A DNA stretch of 64,000 nucleotides from positions 753,941 to 817,940 of the forward strand of contig NZ_JBDPLZ010000003.1 of assembly GCF_039871655.1 (NCBI RefSeq). The letters run 5' to 3'. This stretch comes from Actinocorallia sp039871655. GTDB lineage: Bacteria > Actinomycetota > Actinomycetes > Streptosporangiales > Streptosporangiaceae. Below are positions 1 through 8,414 of this stretch, in pieces (position 1 is the first letter of the stretch; the number at the start of each line of letters is the position of its first letter). The notes below the pieces were generated by a model. It was given only the letters and a program-made list of their open reading frames with translations, did no database searches and had not been told where the DNA came from. A program made the translations under genes and the position numbers.

Positions 1-550
1 ACCACCCGTGCGCGGGGACGACGGCGACCGCGGTGCGGTCGTCCACGTCCCTCCACGTCACCGACGGGTCGAGCGCGGCGGCGGGCGCGAACACGATCTC
101 GCAGGCCTGCCGACCGGCGGCGGCGCGCGTCAGGTCGGGTCCGGTCGCCGACACCAGCGGAAGGAAGCCCAGCAGCCGGTGTCTCATCTCCCCCTCGCCG
201 TGGGTCAGCCGGTCGTAGCCGCTCACCTTGAGGCCGGCCACGCCGGTCCGCTCCGCCCAGATGTAGCCCTCCAGCGGGGCGAGCACCTGCGCGGCGGTGA
301 ACGGGCGCCAGCTTCCCAGTTTGATGCGGCCGTGCTGGGCCAGTTCGACACGAGTGCGCAGCGGGGTGCCCGGGGCGATGGCGTGCAGCAGCCATCGGCG
401 GGCCGCCGCGGGCAGGCCCCGGACGAGGCCGGGGGTGAAGACGCCCTCCCCCTCGCCTCCGCCGGCCAGTTCCCTCCAGTGCCGCCGCAGCCGTTCGGGC
501 AGGTGCTGGGGGATCTCCGTCTCCCGCGCCGCCGTCTCCGTCGTGCTCAT
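1..550 (-). CDS. DUF6920/DUF6544-like protein, C-terminus outside the window
   Basis: The reading frame is open from an ATG at 550 to the window edge, giving about 183 residues without a stop. It starts MSTTETAARETEIPQHLPE, and later shows an 'LPAAARRWLLHAIAPGTPL' segment and a 'GSWRPFTAAQVLAP' segment. These are the recognisable landmarks of the actinobacterial DUF6920/DUF6544 family, whose function is unknown. The ATG overlaps the TGA of the alcohol dehydrogenase gene by 4 bases (ATGA), so the two are translationally coupled and probably share a transcript. Family assignment is from memory of motif patterns; no catalytic role is claimed. Confidence 0.6.
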   Translation of the reverse strand, partial: MSTTETAARETEIPQHLPERLRRHWRELAGGGEGEGVFTPGLVRGLPAAARRWLLHAIAPGTPLRTRVELAQHGRIKLGSWRPFTAAQVLAPLEGYIWAERTGVAGLKVSGYDRLTHGEGEMRHRLLGFLPLVSATGPDLTRAAAGRQACEIVFAPAAALDPSVTWRDVDDRTAVAVVPAHGW

Positions 551-1635
551 GCTCCTCCCCCTTCTCCGGCGGACGGGGTGATGACCGCGCGGCCGACCAG
601 TTCACCGCGTTCCATCAGCCGGTAGGCGGTCATCGCCTCTTCCAGCGGGAAGCGGGTGAGGGCGGGCTTGAGCAGGCCCTGCGCCGCCAGTTCGAGGACC
701 TCGGCGAGCTCGGGCCGCGAACCCCAGTAGGTGCTCTGCACCGACGTCTCGTACGGCGGGGAGAAGAAGGAGAAGTCCAGCCGTCCTCCGCCGATCCCGA
801 CGAGGGTGAGGTCTCCGAGCATCCGGGGGATCGCCGCGGCGAGCGCCAGGGTGCCGTCGGAGCCGACGAAGTCCAGCACGACGTCGGCTCCGCGCCCGGA
901 GGTCTGCTCGCGGATCCGCGCCGCGACCTCCGCGGTCGTCCCGTCGGGCCCGCCGCTGCGCAGCGCGAGGTGGGCTCCGCTCTCGAGCGCCAGGTCCAGC
1001 GCCTTGGGACGGGTGTCGACCGCGATGACGCGCGCGGCGGTCGTCGCCCTGAGGATCTGGACCGCCAGGTGCCCCAGCCCTCCGACGCCGATGACCACGG
1101 CGGTGCTGCCGGGCGGGAGCTTGGGCCAGGAGCGGCGGACCGCGTGGTACGGGGTGAGCCCGGCGTCGGTGAGGGCCGCGGCCGTCACCGGGTCCAGGCC
1201 CGGCGGCAGCGGCACCAGGAACCGGGCGTCCGGGACGAGCAGGAACTCCGCCATGCCGCCGTCGAGTCCGAGCCCTCCGCCGCCCGAGGGCACCGGCGCG
1301 GCGTCGGGGCGTTCGCAGTAGGTGTCGATGCCCAGCCGGCAGCGGCTGCAGAAACCGCAGCCCCACGGTCCGTGGACGGCGACGGGCATGCCGGGCTCCA
1401 GGCCGGTGACCCCCCGGCCTATCCGGTGCACCCAGCCCGCGTTCTCGTGCCCGAGGGTGAAGGGCGGCCCCCACGGCAGCGAGCCCTCGTCGAAGTCGCG
1501 CATGAGGTGCAGGTCGGAGTGGCAGGCGCCGGCCCCGGCGACCCTGACCACGACCTGGCCCGGCTCGGGATCCGGCTCGGGGACCTCCACCAGCACCGGG
1601 TCGCTCTTCCAGGCGGTCAGGCGCAGAGCGCGCAT
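547..1635 (-). CDS. Zinc-dependent NAD(P) alcohol dehydrogenase (MDR family)
   Basis: A 362-residue medium-chain dehydrogenase that should interconvert alcohols and aldehydes/ketones in the cytoplasm. Visible features are the catalytic-zinc region (GACHSDLHLM near residue 40, GHENAGWV near 65), the structural-zinc cysteines (CGFCSRCRLGIDTYC near 95-110) and the Rossmann motif VIGVGGLGHLAVQ near residue 175. Length and motif order fit AdhP/AdhA-type enzymes. I chose the ATG at 1635 because the product then begins at the usual MRALRLTAW. It is the first gene of a two-gene unit with the DUF6920-like gene. Two DevR/DosR-like boxes lie 90-140 bases upstream, suggesting induction under hypoxia or redox stress (inference). 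Confidence 0.9.
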   Translation of the reverse strand: MRALRLTAWKSDPVLVEVPEPDPEPGQVVVRVAGAGACHSDLHLMRDFDEGSLPWGPPFTLGHENAGWVHRIGRGVTGLEPGMPVAVHGPWGCGFCSRCRLGIDTYCERPDAAPVPSGGGGLGLDGGMAEFLLVPDARFLVPLPPGLDPVTAAALTDAGLTPYHAVRRSWPKLPPGSTAVVIGVGGLGHLAVQILRATTAARVIAVDTRPKALDLALESGAHLALRSGGPDGTTAEVAARIREQTSGRGADVVLDFVGSDGTLALAAAIPRMLGDLTLVGIGGGRLDFSFFSPPYETSVQSTYWGSRPELAEVLELAAQGLLKPALTRFPLEEAMTAYRLMERGELVGRAVITPSAGEGGGA

Positions 1636-1713
1636 TGTCTTTCCTCCCGCTTTCGGGCGTCTCCGTCGGACTTCAGCCGACCAGAGCGCGGCACGCGGGG
1701 GCAGAGGCTCACG

Positions 1714-1775
1714 TCCCTTGATCGAAGGGACCTTCGCCTCCGGCGGGATGACCTCGGGAAAGGGACTTTCGCCCC
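1714..1775. promoter_or_regulatory. Possible DevR/DosR-type boxes between divergent genes
   Basis: GGGACCTTCGCC occurs at 1727-1738 and GGGACTTTCGCCCC at 1762-1775, two similar elements 35 bases apart. Another inverted repeat, TCCCTT-N5-AAGGGA, spans 1714-1730. The GGGAC..TCG.CCC pattern resembles the dormancy-regulator (DevR/DosR) boxes of actinobacteria. They sit between the alcohol dehydrogenase (minus) and the PyrK-like gene (plus) and could serve both. Assignment is by motif resemblance only. Confidence 0.4.
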
Positions 1776-1864
1776 TACCTGGAAGGGGGGCGTCGACTCC
1801 AGCCTGGTGCGGCCGACAAAATACGCCGGATCGCCGCGGGAAGATCCGGGCCGGGAAGTCAGGG

Positions 1865-2713
1865 GTGTACGTGCCGGGCAAGGAACGGTATCGGATCTGG
1901 ACCACCGCGCCACGTCCCTATCGGATCGTGGACCGGTACGCCGAGCTTCCGGGAGAGATGACGCTCGTCCTCGCCCCCGACGGCCGCGACACCGGACGGG
2001 CCGCGACCGAGCCGCAGGAGGCCGGCGCGGCGGCGCCGGGCCGGTTCTGGGTGCTGCACACCGAGTCCGGCATGCGCATCCCCGCCGCCGACGTGAGCAC
2101 CCGGCCGCTGCTGTCCGACGGGCAGGTGGGCGAGAGCTCCCTGGTGGAGCTCAGGGCGCTGCGGGTGCCGTGCGGCCCGAACGCCTGCCGGATCGGCGAC
2201 CGGGTGGGGTTGGCCGGGCCGCGCGGCAACGGCTGGAACCTGGGCCGGGCGGCGGGCGGGGAGCTGCTGCTCCTCGGCTGGGATTCGGGGCTGAGCCTGC
2301 TGCGCCCGGTGGTGGAGCGGGCGCTGGCCGACTCGGCGCGCTACCGGAGCCTGCGGGTGTGGGCGGCGGGGGCGGTCTGGTCCGCCGCGCCCGAGGGCCC
2401 GCGCCGGCCCGTCCCGTCGGGGTCGATCACGCCGGTGGTCGACGGCTCGCACTCCTCGGGGGAGCTGGTCTTCGATCCGGAGTCGGCCGTGGCGCTGCTG
2501 GCCGGGCCGCTGCGGCTGGCGCTGGCCACCGCGCGGAGGCTGCGGGGGCAGGGGATGGAGGCCGCGCGGATCCAGGTGGCCGCGCACGAGCTCATCCAGT
2601 GCGGCAGCGGCCGGTGCGGGCGCTGCCTGCTGGAGACGCCCGAAGGACCCGTTCGCGTCTGCCGCGAGGGGCCGGTCCTGCGTTACGACCAGCTGGCGGC
2701 GATGTCCCTCTGA
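1865..2713 (+). CDS. PyrK / sulfhydrogenase-gamma-like iron-sulfur oxidoreductase subunit
   Basis: About 282 residues. It begins with a ferredoxin-reductase-like beta domain (YRIVDRYAELPGEMTLVL), continues with 'GPRGNGWNL' and 'LLGWDSGLSLLRPVVE', which correspond to the GPFGN and GGIGLAPLRP segments of the FNR-like NAD-binding domain, and ends with a 2Fe-2S site, CGSGRCGRCL followed by VCREGPVLRYDQL. This order matches gamma subunits of sulfhydrogenases, AsrB and PyrK. The middle of the NAD domain is divergent (GWDSG for GGIG), so activity may be altered. No partner catalytic subunit is adjacent. A GTG at 1865 or 1871 is the likely start; the ribosome binding site is weak. Confidence 0.7.
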   Translation: MYVPGKERYRIWTTAPRPYRIVDRYAELPGEMTLVLAPDGRDTGRAATEPQEAGAAAPGRFWVLHTESGMRIPAADVSTRPLLSDGQVGESSLVELRALRVPCGPNACRIGDRVGLAGPRGNGWNLGRAAGGELLLLGWDSGLSLLRPVVERALADSARYRSLRVWAAGAVWSAAPEGPRRPVPSGSITPVVDGSHSSGELVFDPESAVALLAGPLRLALATARRLRGQGMEAARIQVAAHELIQCGSGRCGRCLLETPEGPVRVCREGPVLRYDQLAAMSL

Positions 2714-2741
2714 GCGCGGCTCGGGGCCGGGCCGCGCCGGT

Positions 2742-3233
2742 TCATCGCTCCCCGTCGCGCGGGGGGCGGTGGTCGCCGTCGTCCTCCTCCTGGAGGGCGA
2801 GCATCATGATCAGCAAAAAGCCCAGGACGCCGTAGAAGAAGACCGTCACGACGCCCCACTTGCGTGAGTCCGACTGCAGGCCCGTCCAGGGGGCCTCGCC
2901 GAAGAGGAAGATGAACAGGGCCAGCAGCGCGCCGATCAGGCAGGCCCACAGCGCCGTCCGCTGCCGGAGGCTCCAGACCCGGGGATCGCCGGCCGAGCGC
3001 ACCCCCCGTACGCCCGACCACAGCAGCAGCAGCCCCGCCAGCAGCGCCGCGGACACCACCAGGGGGAAGACGACCAGCCCGGTGGCGGCGCTGCCGGTGT
3101 TCTGGGTCGGCGGAGGCGGCGGGTTCTCCGCCACCTGCTGCGGGATGATCACCAGACTGACCGCGCAGATCACCACGACGAACGCCCCGGCCGCCGTCAC
3201 CAGGACGCTCAGCGCCCTCCGCAGCCAACTCAC
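2742..3233 (-). CDS. Integral membrane protein of unknown function
   Basis: 163 residues with four predicted membrane segments: about residues 10-33, 50-75, 92-113 and 125-147. A proline-rich loop (NPPPPPTQN) follows the first segment, and the C-terminus is acidic then basic (EEEDDGDHRPPRDGER), probably cytoplasmic. I recognise no family. It converges with the preceding plus-strand gene and stands alone, so context gives no function. Confidence 0.65.
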   Translation of the reverse strand: MSWLRRALSVLVTAAGAFVVVICAVSLVIIPQQVAENPPPPPTQNTGSAATGLVVFPLVVSAALLAGLLLLWSGVRGVRSAGDPRVWSLRQRTALWACLIGALLALFIFLFGEAPWTGLQSDSRKWGVVTVFFYGVLGFLLIMMLALQEEDDGDHRPPRDGER

Positions 3234-3534
3234 CGGACGGGGCGCCCCATACGCGCGAGCGGGGCTTCCCGCCCCGGCGAGAACCGGCCTCGCATGTCCC
3301 CTCCATCCAATAACGGAAAGTGAAATTCAGTATCTCCTACGTGACCGTAATGAGGGGTCGCCGGGGTGCCCTATCGCCGTCCAGCCCGACACGACGCCCT
3401 GCGACGCCCTCGGATACTGTTCGGCGCGGTCGTCCGCCGTCCTGTGACGGTCGTCTGACATGCCGGCCGGCGGGCCGGAACGGGGCCTCCCCGCACCGGA
3501 CCTGACGCCTGGGTGCGAAGGAGGAGAACCGGGA
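3234..3534. other. Intergenic stretch without a recognisable gene
   Basis: About 300 bases between the membrane-protein gene and the sulfatase leader. Short reading frames cross it on both strands but show neither codon bias nor family resemblance. It probably holds the promoters of the two divergent flanking genes; no clear -35/-10 pair was found. Confidence 0.4.
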
Positions 3535-3576
3535 ATGGCGCGTGGCGGACAAGGGTGTCAACCGGACGCCAAATGA
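3535..3576 (+). CDS. Possible 13-residue leader peptide before the sulfatase gene
   Basis: An AAGGAGGAG ribosome binding site at 3518-3526 is followed, 8 bases later, by ATG and the frame MARGGQGCQPDAK, then TGA. This Shine-Dalgarno is much stronger than that of the sulfatase start 60 bases downstream. The peptide contains one Cys codon. A regulatory upstream frame is possible; it could also be chance. Confidence 0.3.
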   Translation: MARGGQGCQPDAK

Positions 3577-3635
3577 TCAGGGGTGCTCTAAGCTTGCTGG
3601 CGCCACCCCCCGCTTGACCGCTCGGAGCTCGACCG

Positions 3636-5141
3636 ATGATCTCTACCTCACCGAACAGGCGCCGCTTCCTCATGGGGATGAGCGGGCTCGCCGCCGGTGC
3701 GGTCGGGGTCGCGGCCTGGCCCGTCTCCCAGGCTCCCGGCACCTCCTCCGCGCCGAAGGACAGGGACGTCTCCTCCCCCGCTCCGGCACCGCGGCCGAAC
3801 TTCATCATCGTGCTCGCCGACGACCTCGGCTACGGCGAGCTCGGCTGCTACGGGCAGCAGAAGATCCACACCCCGCGCATCGACCGGCTGGCCGCCGAGG
3901 GACTGCGCTTCACCCACGCCTACGCCGCCGCGCCGGTCTGCGCGCCCGCCCGCGCCTCGATGCTCACCGGGCTGCACAGCGGGCACTCCCCGGTGCGCAG
4001 GAACCCTCCCCAGGGCCAGGACCTTCCACTGCGGGGCGTGCCGAGCTTCGCCACGCTGCTGCGCGAGCACGGCTACCGCACCGGCCTGTTCGGCAAGTGG
4101 GGCTTCGGCCCCGACCAGCCCAGCCCCGAGCACCCCAACTCCTACGGGTTCGAGGAGTTCTTCGGCTACCTCACCCACCGCGCGGCGCACTACTACTACC
4201 CGCGCGCCCTGTGGCACAACGAGGAACTGGTCTCGGTGCCGGGCAACCAGGGCGAGAGCGGCATGCTCTTCGGACCCGACCTCATCATGCGGCGGGCGCT
4301 GGACTTCCTGCGCGAGCCGAGCCGCGAGCCGTTCCTGCTCACGCTGACCCTGCCTCTGCCGCACGCCCCCTCGGCCGCGCCCCGGCTCGGCGAGTACTCC
4401 GGCCTGGGCTGGGATCCCGAGGACGCCGCGCACGCCGCCCAGATCACCCTGCTCGACACGTACATGGGCACGCTCGTCGACGAGCTGCGCACCCAGGGGC
4501 TGGACGAGAACACCATCGTCATCTTCACCAGCGACAACGGCCCGCACCAGGAGCGCGGGGTCCATCCAGACTTCTTCCAGGGGGCCGGGCCGTTCCGCGG
4601 GCTCAAACGCAACCTCTACGAGGGCGGCATCAGGGTCCCGTTCATCGCCTGGGCGCCCGGCCTGTTCCGGCGCACCGCGGGGACGACGGTCGAGCATCCG
4701 ACCGCGCACTACGACCTGCTCGCCACGCTCGCCGACTTCGCGGGCGCCCGGCCCCCGGCCTCGACCGACGGGCTGTCCCTGCGTCCCGTCTTCACCGGCG
4801 AGGGCACCGCGGCGGTGCACCCGTACCTGTACTGGCTGCGCCTGCACGTCGGCAGCACTCCGAGCCATCGCGCCGAGGAGGCGGGGCGGGGCAGGAACGT
4901 CTCCGCCGCCGTCCGGTTCGGCCGCTGGAAGCTCATCGGCTGGGGTCCGGCGCCCGACTACAGCCGGCCCGGCCCCGACTGGACGTACGAGCTCTACGAC
5001 CTCTTCGACGACCCGTGGGAGAGCGAGGACGTCGCCTCCCGCAATCCCTCCGTCGTCGAACGCGGCATCGCCTACATGCGCGAGGCCTGGACCCCGCCGG
5101 GCCTCACCCCGCAGGCGCCCGCCACCGGCACCCCCGCTTAG
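3636..5141 (+). CDS. Tat-exported sulfatase (arylsulfatase family)
   Basis: 501 residues. The start carries a twin-arginine signal (RRRFLMGMSGLAAGAVGVAAW, residues 8-28), predicting folded export. The mature part has the metal-binding DD at 62-63 (LADDLGYGELG), the sulfatase signature C102-A-P-A-R106, where Cys is converted to formylglycine, and 'FTSDNGPH' near residue 290, another metal-site segment. It should hydrolyse sulfate esters outside the membrane. A formylglycine-generating enzyme is needed and none lies in the window. Length is usual for the family. Its stop overlaps the convergent metallo-hydrolase remnant by 4 bases. Confidence 0.9.
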   Translation: MISTSPNRRRFLMGMSGLAAGAVGVAAWPVSQAPGTSSAPKDRDVSSPAPAPRPNFIIVLADDLGYGELGCYGQQKIHTPRIDRLAAEGLRFTHAYAAAPVCAPARASMLTGLHSGHSPVRRNPPQGQDLPLRGVPSFATLLREHGYRTGLFGKWGFGPDQPSPEHPNSYGFEEFFGYLTHRAAHYYYPRALWHNEELVSVPGNQGESGMLFGPDLIMRRALDFLREPSREPFLLTLTLPLPHAPSAAPRLGEYSGLGWDPEDAAHAAQITLLDTYMGTLVDELRTQGLDENTIVIFTSDNGPHQERGVHPDFFQGAGPFRGLKRNLYEGGIRVPFIAWAPGLFRRTAGTTVEHPTAHYDLLATLADFAGARPPASTDGLSLRPVFTGEGTAAVHPYLYWLRLHVGSTPSHRAEEAGRGRNVSAAVRFGRWKLIGWGPAPDYSRPGPDWTYELYDLFDDPWESEDVASRNPSVVERGIAYMREAWTPPGLTPQAPATGTPA

Positions 5142-5428
5142 CCGTCCCGGCTCCGGACGAGGGCGACGGCCTCGCCCGGGGAGAGATCCCGGTGCGGCCC
5201 GTGGCCGGGCAGCAGGAGCTCCGCGGGCAGCGGCTCGAGCAGGTCCAGCGGCCCGGGGGCGGGGAAGGCCTCGGCCCCGGGCACGCGGACGTCCTTCAGT
5301 GCTCCGGCCCGCACGATGTGCAGCGCCCAGGCCGGGAATCCCGGACGCCAGAGGATCGTCCAGTTGACCGCTTCGGTGCGCACGAAGTGCACGCCGTCGG
5401 CGACCTGGGTGAGGACAGGAGGTCTCAT
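5138..5428 (-). pseudogene. Internally deleted metallo-beta-lactamase-fold hydrolase
   Basis: 96 residues. The N-terminus (VADGVHFVRTEAVNWTIL) matches the start, and 'AELLLPGHGPHRDLSPGEAVALV' the end, of actinobacterial MBL-fold hydrolases, which are normally well over 200 residues. The central part with the HxHxDH metal motif is absent. I read this as an in-frame deletion remnant. It still has a start, a stop and clean codon use, so a short expressed protein cannot be excluded, but metal-dependent hydrolysis is unlikely. Confidence 0.6.
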
Positions 5429-5444
5429 GCCTCCCTTCTACCGG

Positions 5445-6134
5445 TCAGACGGCCGCCTGGCCCAGCATCAGCCTCCTGAGGTGCGACGGCGCGATGAACG
5501 TGCAGTAGTGCTGGCCGCGGAAGCTCTCGGGGAGGGCGTTCCACGTCCACGGTACGGACAGCGACCGCGACGGCAGATGGATCCTGCCGCGCAGATCCTT
5601 GTAGGCCGCCGGGAACTCCCACAGCCAGTCCCAGCCGGTGAAGGCCGGGACGTCGCCGTCGATGACGACCTTCGATGCCGGGTAGACCAGGGAGGCCCGC
5701 TCCTCCGCCGTGAAGGAGGCGTCGACCTCCTGCAGCGTGGTCTGGTTGACCGTCCTGCATTCCTGCTCCGGGCCGGCCACCGCGTCGCCGTAGATCAGCT
5801 GCAGGTGATCGGACCTCTTGGATTTGCACCGGATCTGCTCGGGCAGGGTCCTGGCCTCGTCCTCGTAGGTCACGTAGGAACCGGTGACGAGTGGCTTCTC
5901 CGTGGGCTTGGACTTCTCGAAGGAGGTCCTGTCGGGATAGTCGATGTTGCTCAGCTCGCCTCCCGCGTTCTGGAAGGCGGCCTGGTCGAGCTCGGCGGTC
6001 TGCTGCTGCGCGCGCAGGCACAGGTCGCCGGCCGAAGGCGCCGCCGCGGACGCGGAGGAGACACCGGAGAGGACGGCGAGGCAGCCGCCCGTCATCCCCA
6101 GGGCGAGGAGTCCCCGCCCGATTCCGTCTCGCAT
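5445..6134 (-). CDS. Secreted protein of unknown function
   Basis: 229 residues with a Sec signal peptide (MRDGIGRGLLALGMTGGCLA... to SASA, about residues 1-30). The mature part has four cysteines and 'FTGWDWLWEFP' and 'FRGQHYCTFIAPSHLRR' segments. I recognise no family. A GGGGAG ribosome binding site precedes the ATG at 6134. It is divergent from the cysteine hydrolase gene, and the first IclR-type operator (6156-6180) lies in the 87-base gap, so it may belong to the same regulon. Confidence 0.65.
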   Translation of the reverse strand: MRDGIGRGLLALGMTGGCLAVLSGVSSASAAAPSAGDLCLRAQQQTAELDQAAFQNAGGELSNIDYPDRTSFEKSKPTEKPLVTGSYVTYEDEARTLPEQIRCKSKRSDHLQLIYGDAVAGPEQECRTVNQTTLQEVDASFTAEERASLVYPASKVVIDGDVPAFTGWDWLWEFPAAYKDLRGRIHLPSRSLSVPWTWNALPESFRGQHYCTFIAPSHLRRLMLGQAAV

Positions 6135-6155
6135 GGACCAACTCCCCAAGTGAGG

Positions 6156-6180
6156 GAAACAATGTTTCGCTTGAGGATAC
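6156..6180 (+). promoter_or_regulatory. IclR-type operator 1
   Basis: GAAAC-AAT-GTTTC-GCTTGAG-GATAC. The core GTTTC-N7-GAAAC-like repeat is 6164-6180. It lies between the divergent secreted-protein and cysteine hydrolase genes and matches the seven other copies in the window. Confidence 0.75.
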
Positions 6181-6221
6181 AGATCCCTATGCTGGACGGA
6201 AGTGCGAAAAGAGGATGCGAC

Positions 6222-6854
6222 ATGAATCTGGAACATGACTACGAAAAAGCGGGATTCGGAGGAAGTCTGCCATTCGGACGGCGCCCCGCCGTCCTCGTGG
6301 TGGACATGGTGCGGGCCTATCTCGAGAAGGACTCGCCTCTGTACGCCGGCGTCGAGGACGCCGTGGCCGCCGGGGCCGCACTGGTGGCCGCCGCCCGCGA
6401 GCGGGAGGTGCCCGTCGTCTTCACCAAGGTCGAATACCTGCCCGGAGGCGCGGACGGCGGCCTCTTCTACCGCAAGGTCCCAGCGCTCGCCGCCTTCCAG
6501 CGCGGCGGCCCCTACGGCGAGTTCGTCCCGGAACTGACGCCGCGCGACGGCGACGTCGTGGTGGTCAAGCAGTACGCCAGCGCCTTCTTCGGCACCAGCC
6601 TGGCCGCCACCCTCACCGCGATGTCCGTCGACACCCTGCTGATCTGCGGCCTGTCGACCAGCGGCTGCGTCCGCGCCACCGGAGTGGACGCCCTGCAGCA
6701 CGGCTTCATCCCCTATGTGGTCGCCGACGCCTGCGGCGACCGCGACCCGCGCCCGCACGAGGCCGCGCTGTTCGATCTCCGGCACAAGTACACCGAGGTG
6801 GTCTCCCTGGCCGAGGCCGCCGACCTGCTGGCCCGTCTCCCCCGCACGCCTTGA
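6222..6854 (+). CDS. Isochorismatase-family cysteine hydrolase (N-carbamoylsarcosine/maleamate amidase type)
   Basis: 210 residues with the family triad: D28 (VLVVDMVRAY), K116 (VVVKQYASAF) and C149 (GLSTSGCVRATGVDA). Such enzymes hydrolyse amides through a cysteine thioester; the best-known relatives act on N-carbamoylsarcosine or on maleamate (NicF). It opens the first operator-controlled unit, followed by the acyl-CoA ligase gene with its own operator. In this locus, deamidation of a pyrrole-derived maleamate or similar amide is a reasonable inference; the substrate cannot be read from the sequence. Confidence 0.85.
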   Translation: MNLEHDYEKAGFGGSLPFGRRPAVLVVDMVRAYLEKDSPLYAGVEDAVAAGAALVAAAREREVPVVFTKVEYLPGGADGGLFYRKVPALAAFQRGGPYGEFVPELTPRDGDVVVVKQYASAFFGTSLAATLTAMSVDTLLICGLSTSGCVRATGVDALQHGFIPYVVADACGDRDPRPHEAALFDLRHKYTEVVSLAEAADLLARLPRTP

Positions 6855-6892
6855 CGAGTCGGCCTTCCGGACACCATGCTACTGCCAATAAT

Positions 6893-6917
6893 GGAACAGT
6901 GTTTCTCTGTAGGAAAC
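6893..6917 (+). promoter_or_regulatory. IclR-type operator 2
   Basis: GGAAC-AGT-GTTTC-TCTGTAG-GAAAC, core at 6901-6917. It ends 16 bases before the GTG of the acyl-CoA ligase gene, so a bound protein would cover the start of the transcript. Confidence 0.8.
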
Positions 6918-6933
6918 AACCTTGGAGGCTCGG

Positions 6934-8409
6934 GTGCAGCTTTCGATAGCGGGCGGGATCAGGGAGTTCGCGGTCAGCAGCCCCGGGGCGGTGGCCGTGA
7001 TCGACGGCCCGCGCCGCCTCACCTTCGCCGAGGTGCATGACCGCTCCAGCAGGCTGGCCGACGGGCTGCGGGCCGCGGGGCTGAGCCCCGGCGCCCGGGT
7101 CGGCGTCCTGCTCGGCAACCGGCTGGAGTGGCCGGAGATCGCCGCCGGGCTGGCCAAGGCCGGCCTGGTGATGGTCCCGCTGGGCACCCGCTCCACCGCC
7201 GCCGAGAACGCCTACATCCTGGAGCACTCCGAGTGCGCCGCCCTGATCGCCGACCGGGCGCTGCTCGGCGCCGTCGAGACCCCGCCCCCGATCCTGGTGG
7301 AGGTGGACGGCGGCTACGAGGAGTTCCTCGCCGCCGCTTCCCCCGTGGACCCGCGCGTCCCGGTGCGGGAGACCGACCCGTTCACGATCGTCTACACCTC
7401 CGGCACCACCGGACGCCCCAAGGGCGTCCTGATCAGCCACCGCTCGCGCACGCTCACCTTCTACTGCGCGGCGCTGGAGTGGAACCTCGGCCCGGGACGC
7501 ACCAGCGTCGCGGTCGCGCCGATGTACCACGGCGCGGGATTCGCCTTCGGCTACGCCCCGGTCTTCACCGGCGGCACCGTGGTGATGCTGCGCTCCTTCA
7601 GCCCCGAGGCGCTGCTGTCGCTGGTGGCCGAGACCCGAGCGCAGAGCGTCTTCCTGGTCCCCACCCACGCCCACCAGCTCCGCGCCTCGGGCCTGATGCA
7701 CGACTACGACGTCTCCAGCCTCGACACCCTGTTCTTCAACGCCGCCGCACTGCCCGTCACGCTCAAGGAATGGGTCATGTCGGCCTTCCCCGGCGCGGGC
7801 GTGCACGAGCTGTACGGCTCGACCGAGGGCGGCATCGTCACCGACTGCCGGCCCGCGGACGCGCTGCGCAAGCCTGGCTCGGTCGGCCCGCCCTGGTTCC
7901 TCACCGAACTGAAGATCCTCGACGACGACGGCGCGGAGGTCCCTCGCGGCGAGCGCGGTGAGCTGTGCTCCCGCTCCCCCTTCCTCATGAACGGCTACCT
8001 GAAGAACCCGGAGGCCACCGCCGAGGCGCTCACCGAGGACGGCTTCTACCGCTCCGGCGACATCGCGGTGCAGGACGCCGACGGGGTCGTCACCATCGTC
8101 GACCGCAAGAAGGACATGATCATCTCCGGCGGGGTCAACGTGGCGCCCCGCGAGGTGGAGGAGGTGCTCTGCTCCTTCCCCGGCGTGGCCGAGGCCGCCG
8201 TCGTGGGCCTGGCCGACGAGCGTTGGGGCGAGCGGGTCACCGCCTTCGTCGTTCCCCTGCCCGGCCGCTCCCCCGATCCGGACGCCCTGGTGGAGCACTG
8301 CCGGTCCGTCCTGTCCGGCCCCAAGGTGCCGCGGCAGGTGGAGTTCCTGACCACCCTGCCGCGCAACGCGGCAGGCAAGATCCTCAAGCGTGAACTGCGG
8401 AAGGACTGA
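6934..8409 (+). CDS. AMP-forming acyl-CoA synthetase
   Basis: 491 residues of the ANL superfamily. It activates a carboxylic acid to acyl-AMP and then acyl-CoA. Visible are the P-loop-like YTSGTTGRPKG (near residue 155), YGSTEGG (near 295), the hinge region SGDIAVQDADG...DRKKDMI (near 375-395) and the C-terminal catalytic lysine region GKILKREL. A GTG at 6934 preceded by TTGGAGG is the chosen start. Operator 2 lies just upstream and the cupin gene follows after 5 bases. Candidate substrates in this locus are phytenic acid or a side-chain acid from a tetrapyrrole (inference). Confidence 0.9.
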   Translation: MQLSIAGGIREFAVSSPGAVAVIDGPRRLTFAEVHDRSSRLADGLRAAGLSPGARVGVLLGNRLEWPEIAAGLAKAGLVMVPLGTRSTAAENAYILEHSECAALIADRALLGAVETPPPILVEVDGGYEEFLAAASPVDPRVPVRETDPFTIVYTSGTTGRPKGVLISHRSRTLTFYCAALEWNLGPGRTSVAVAPMYHGAGFAFGYAPVFTGGTVVMLRSFSPEALLSLVAETRAQSVFLVPTHAHQLRASGLMHDYDVSSLDTLFFNAAALPVTLKEWVMSAFPGAGVHELYGSTEGGIVTDCRPADALRKPGSVGPPWFLTELKILDDDGAEVPRGERGELCSRSPFLMNGYLKNPEATAEALTEDGFYRSGDIAVQDADGVVTIVDRKKDMIISGGVNVAPREVEEVLCSFPGVAEAAVVGLADERWGERVTAFVVPLPGRSPDPDALVEHCRSVLSGPKVPRQVEFLTTLPRNAAGKILKRELRKD

Positions 8410-8414
8410 AACAT

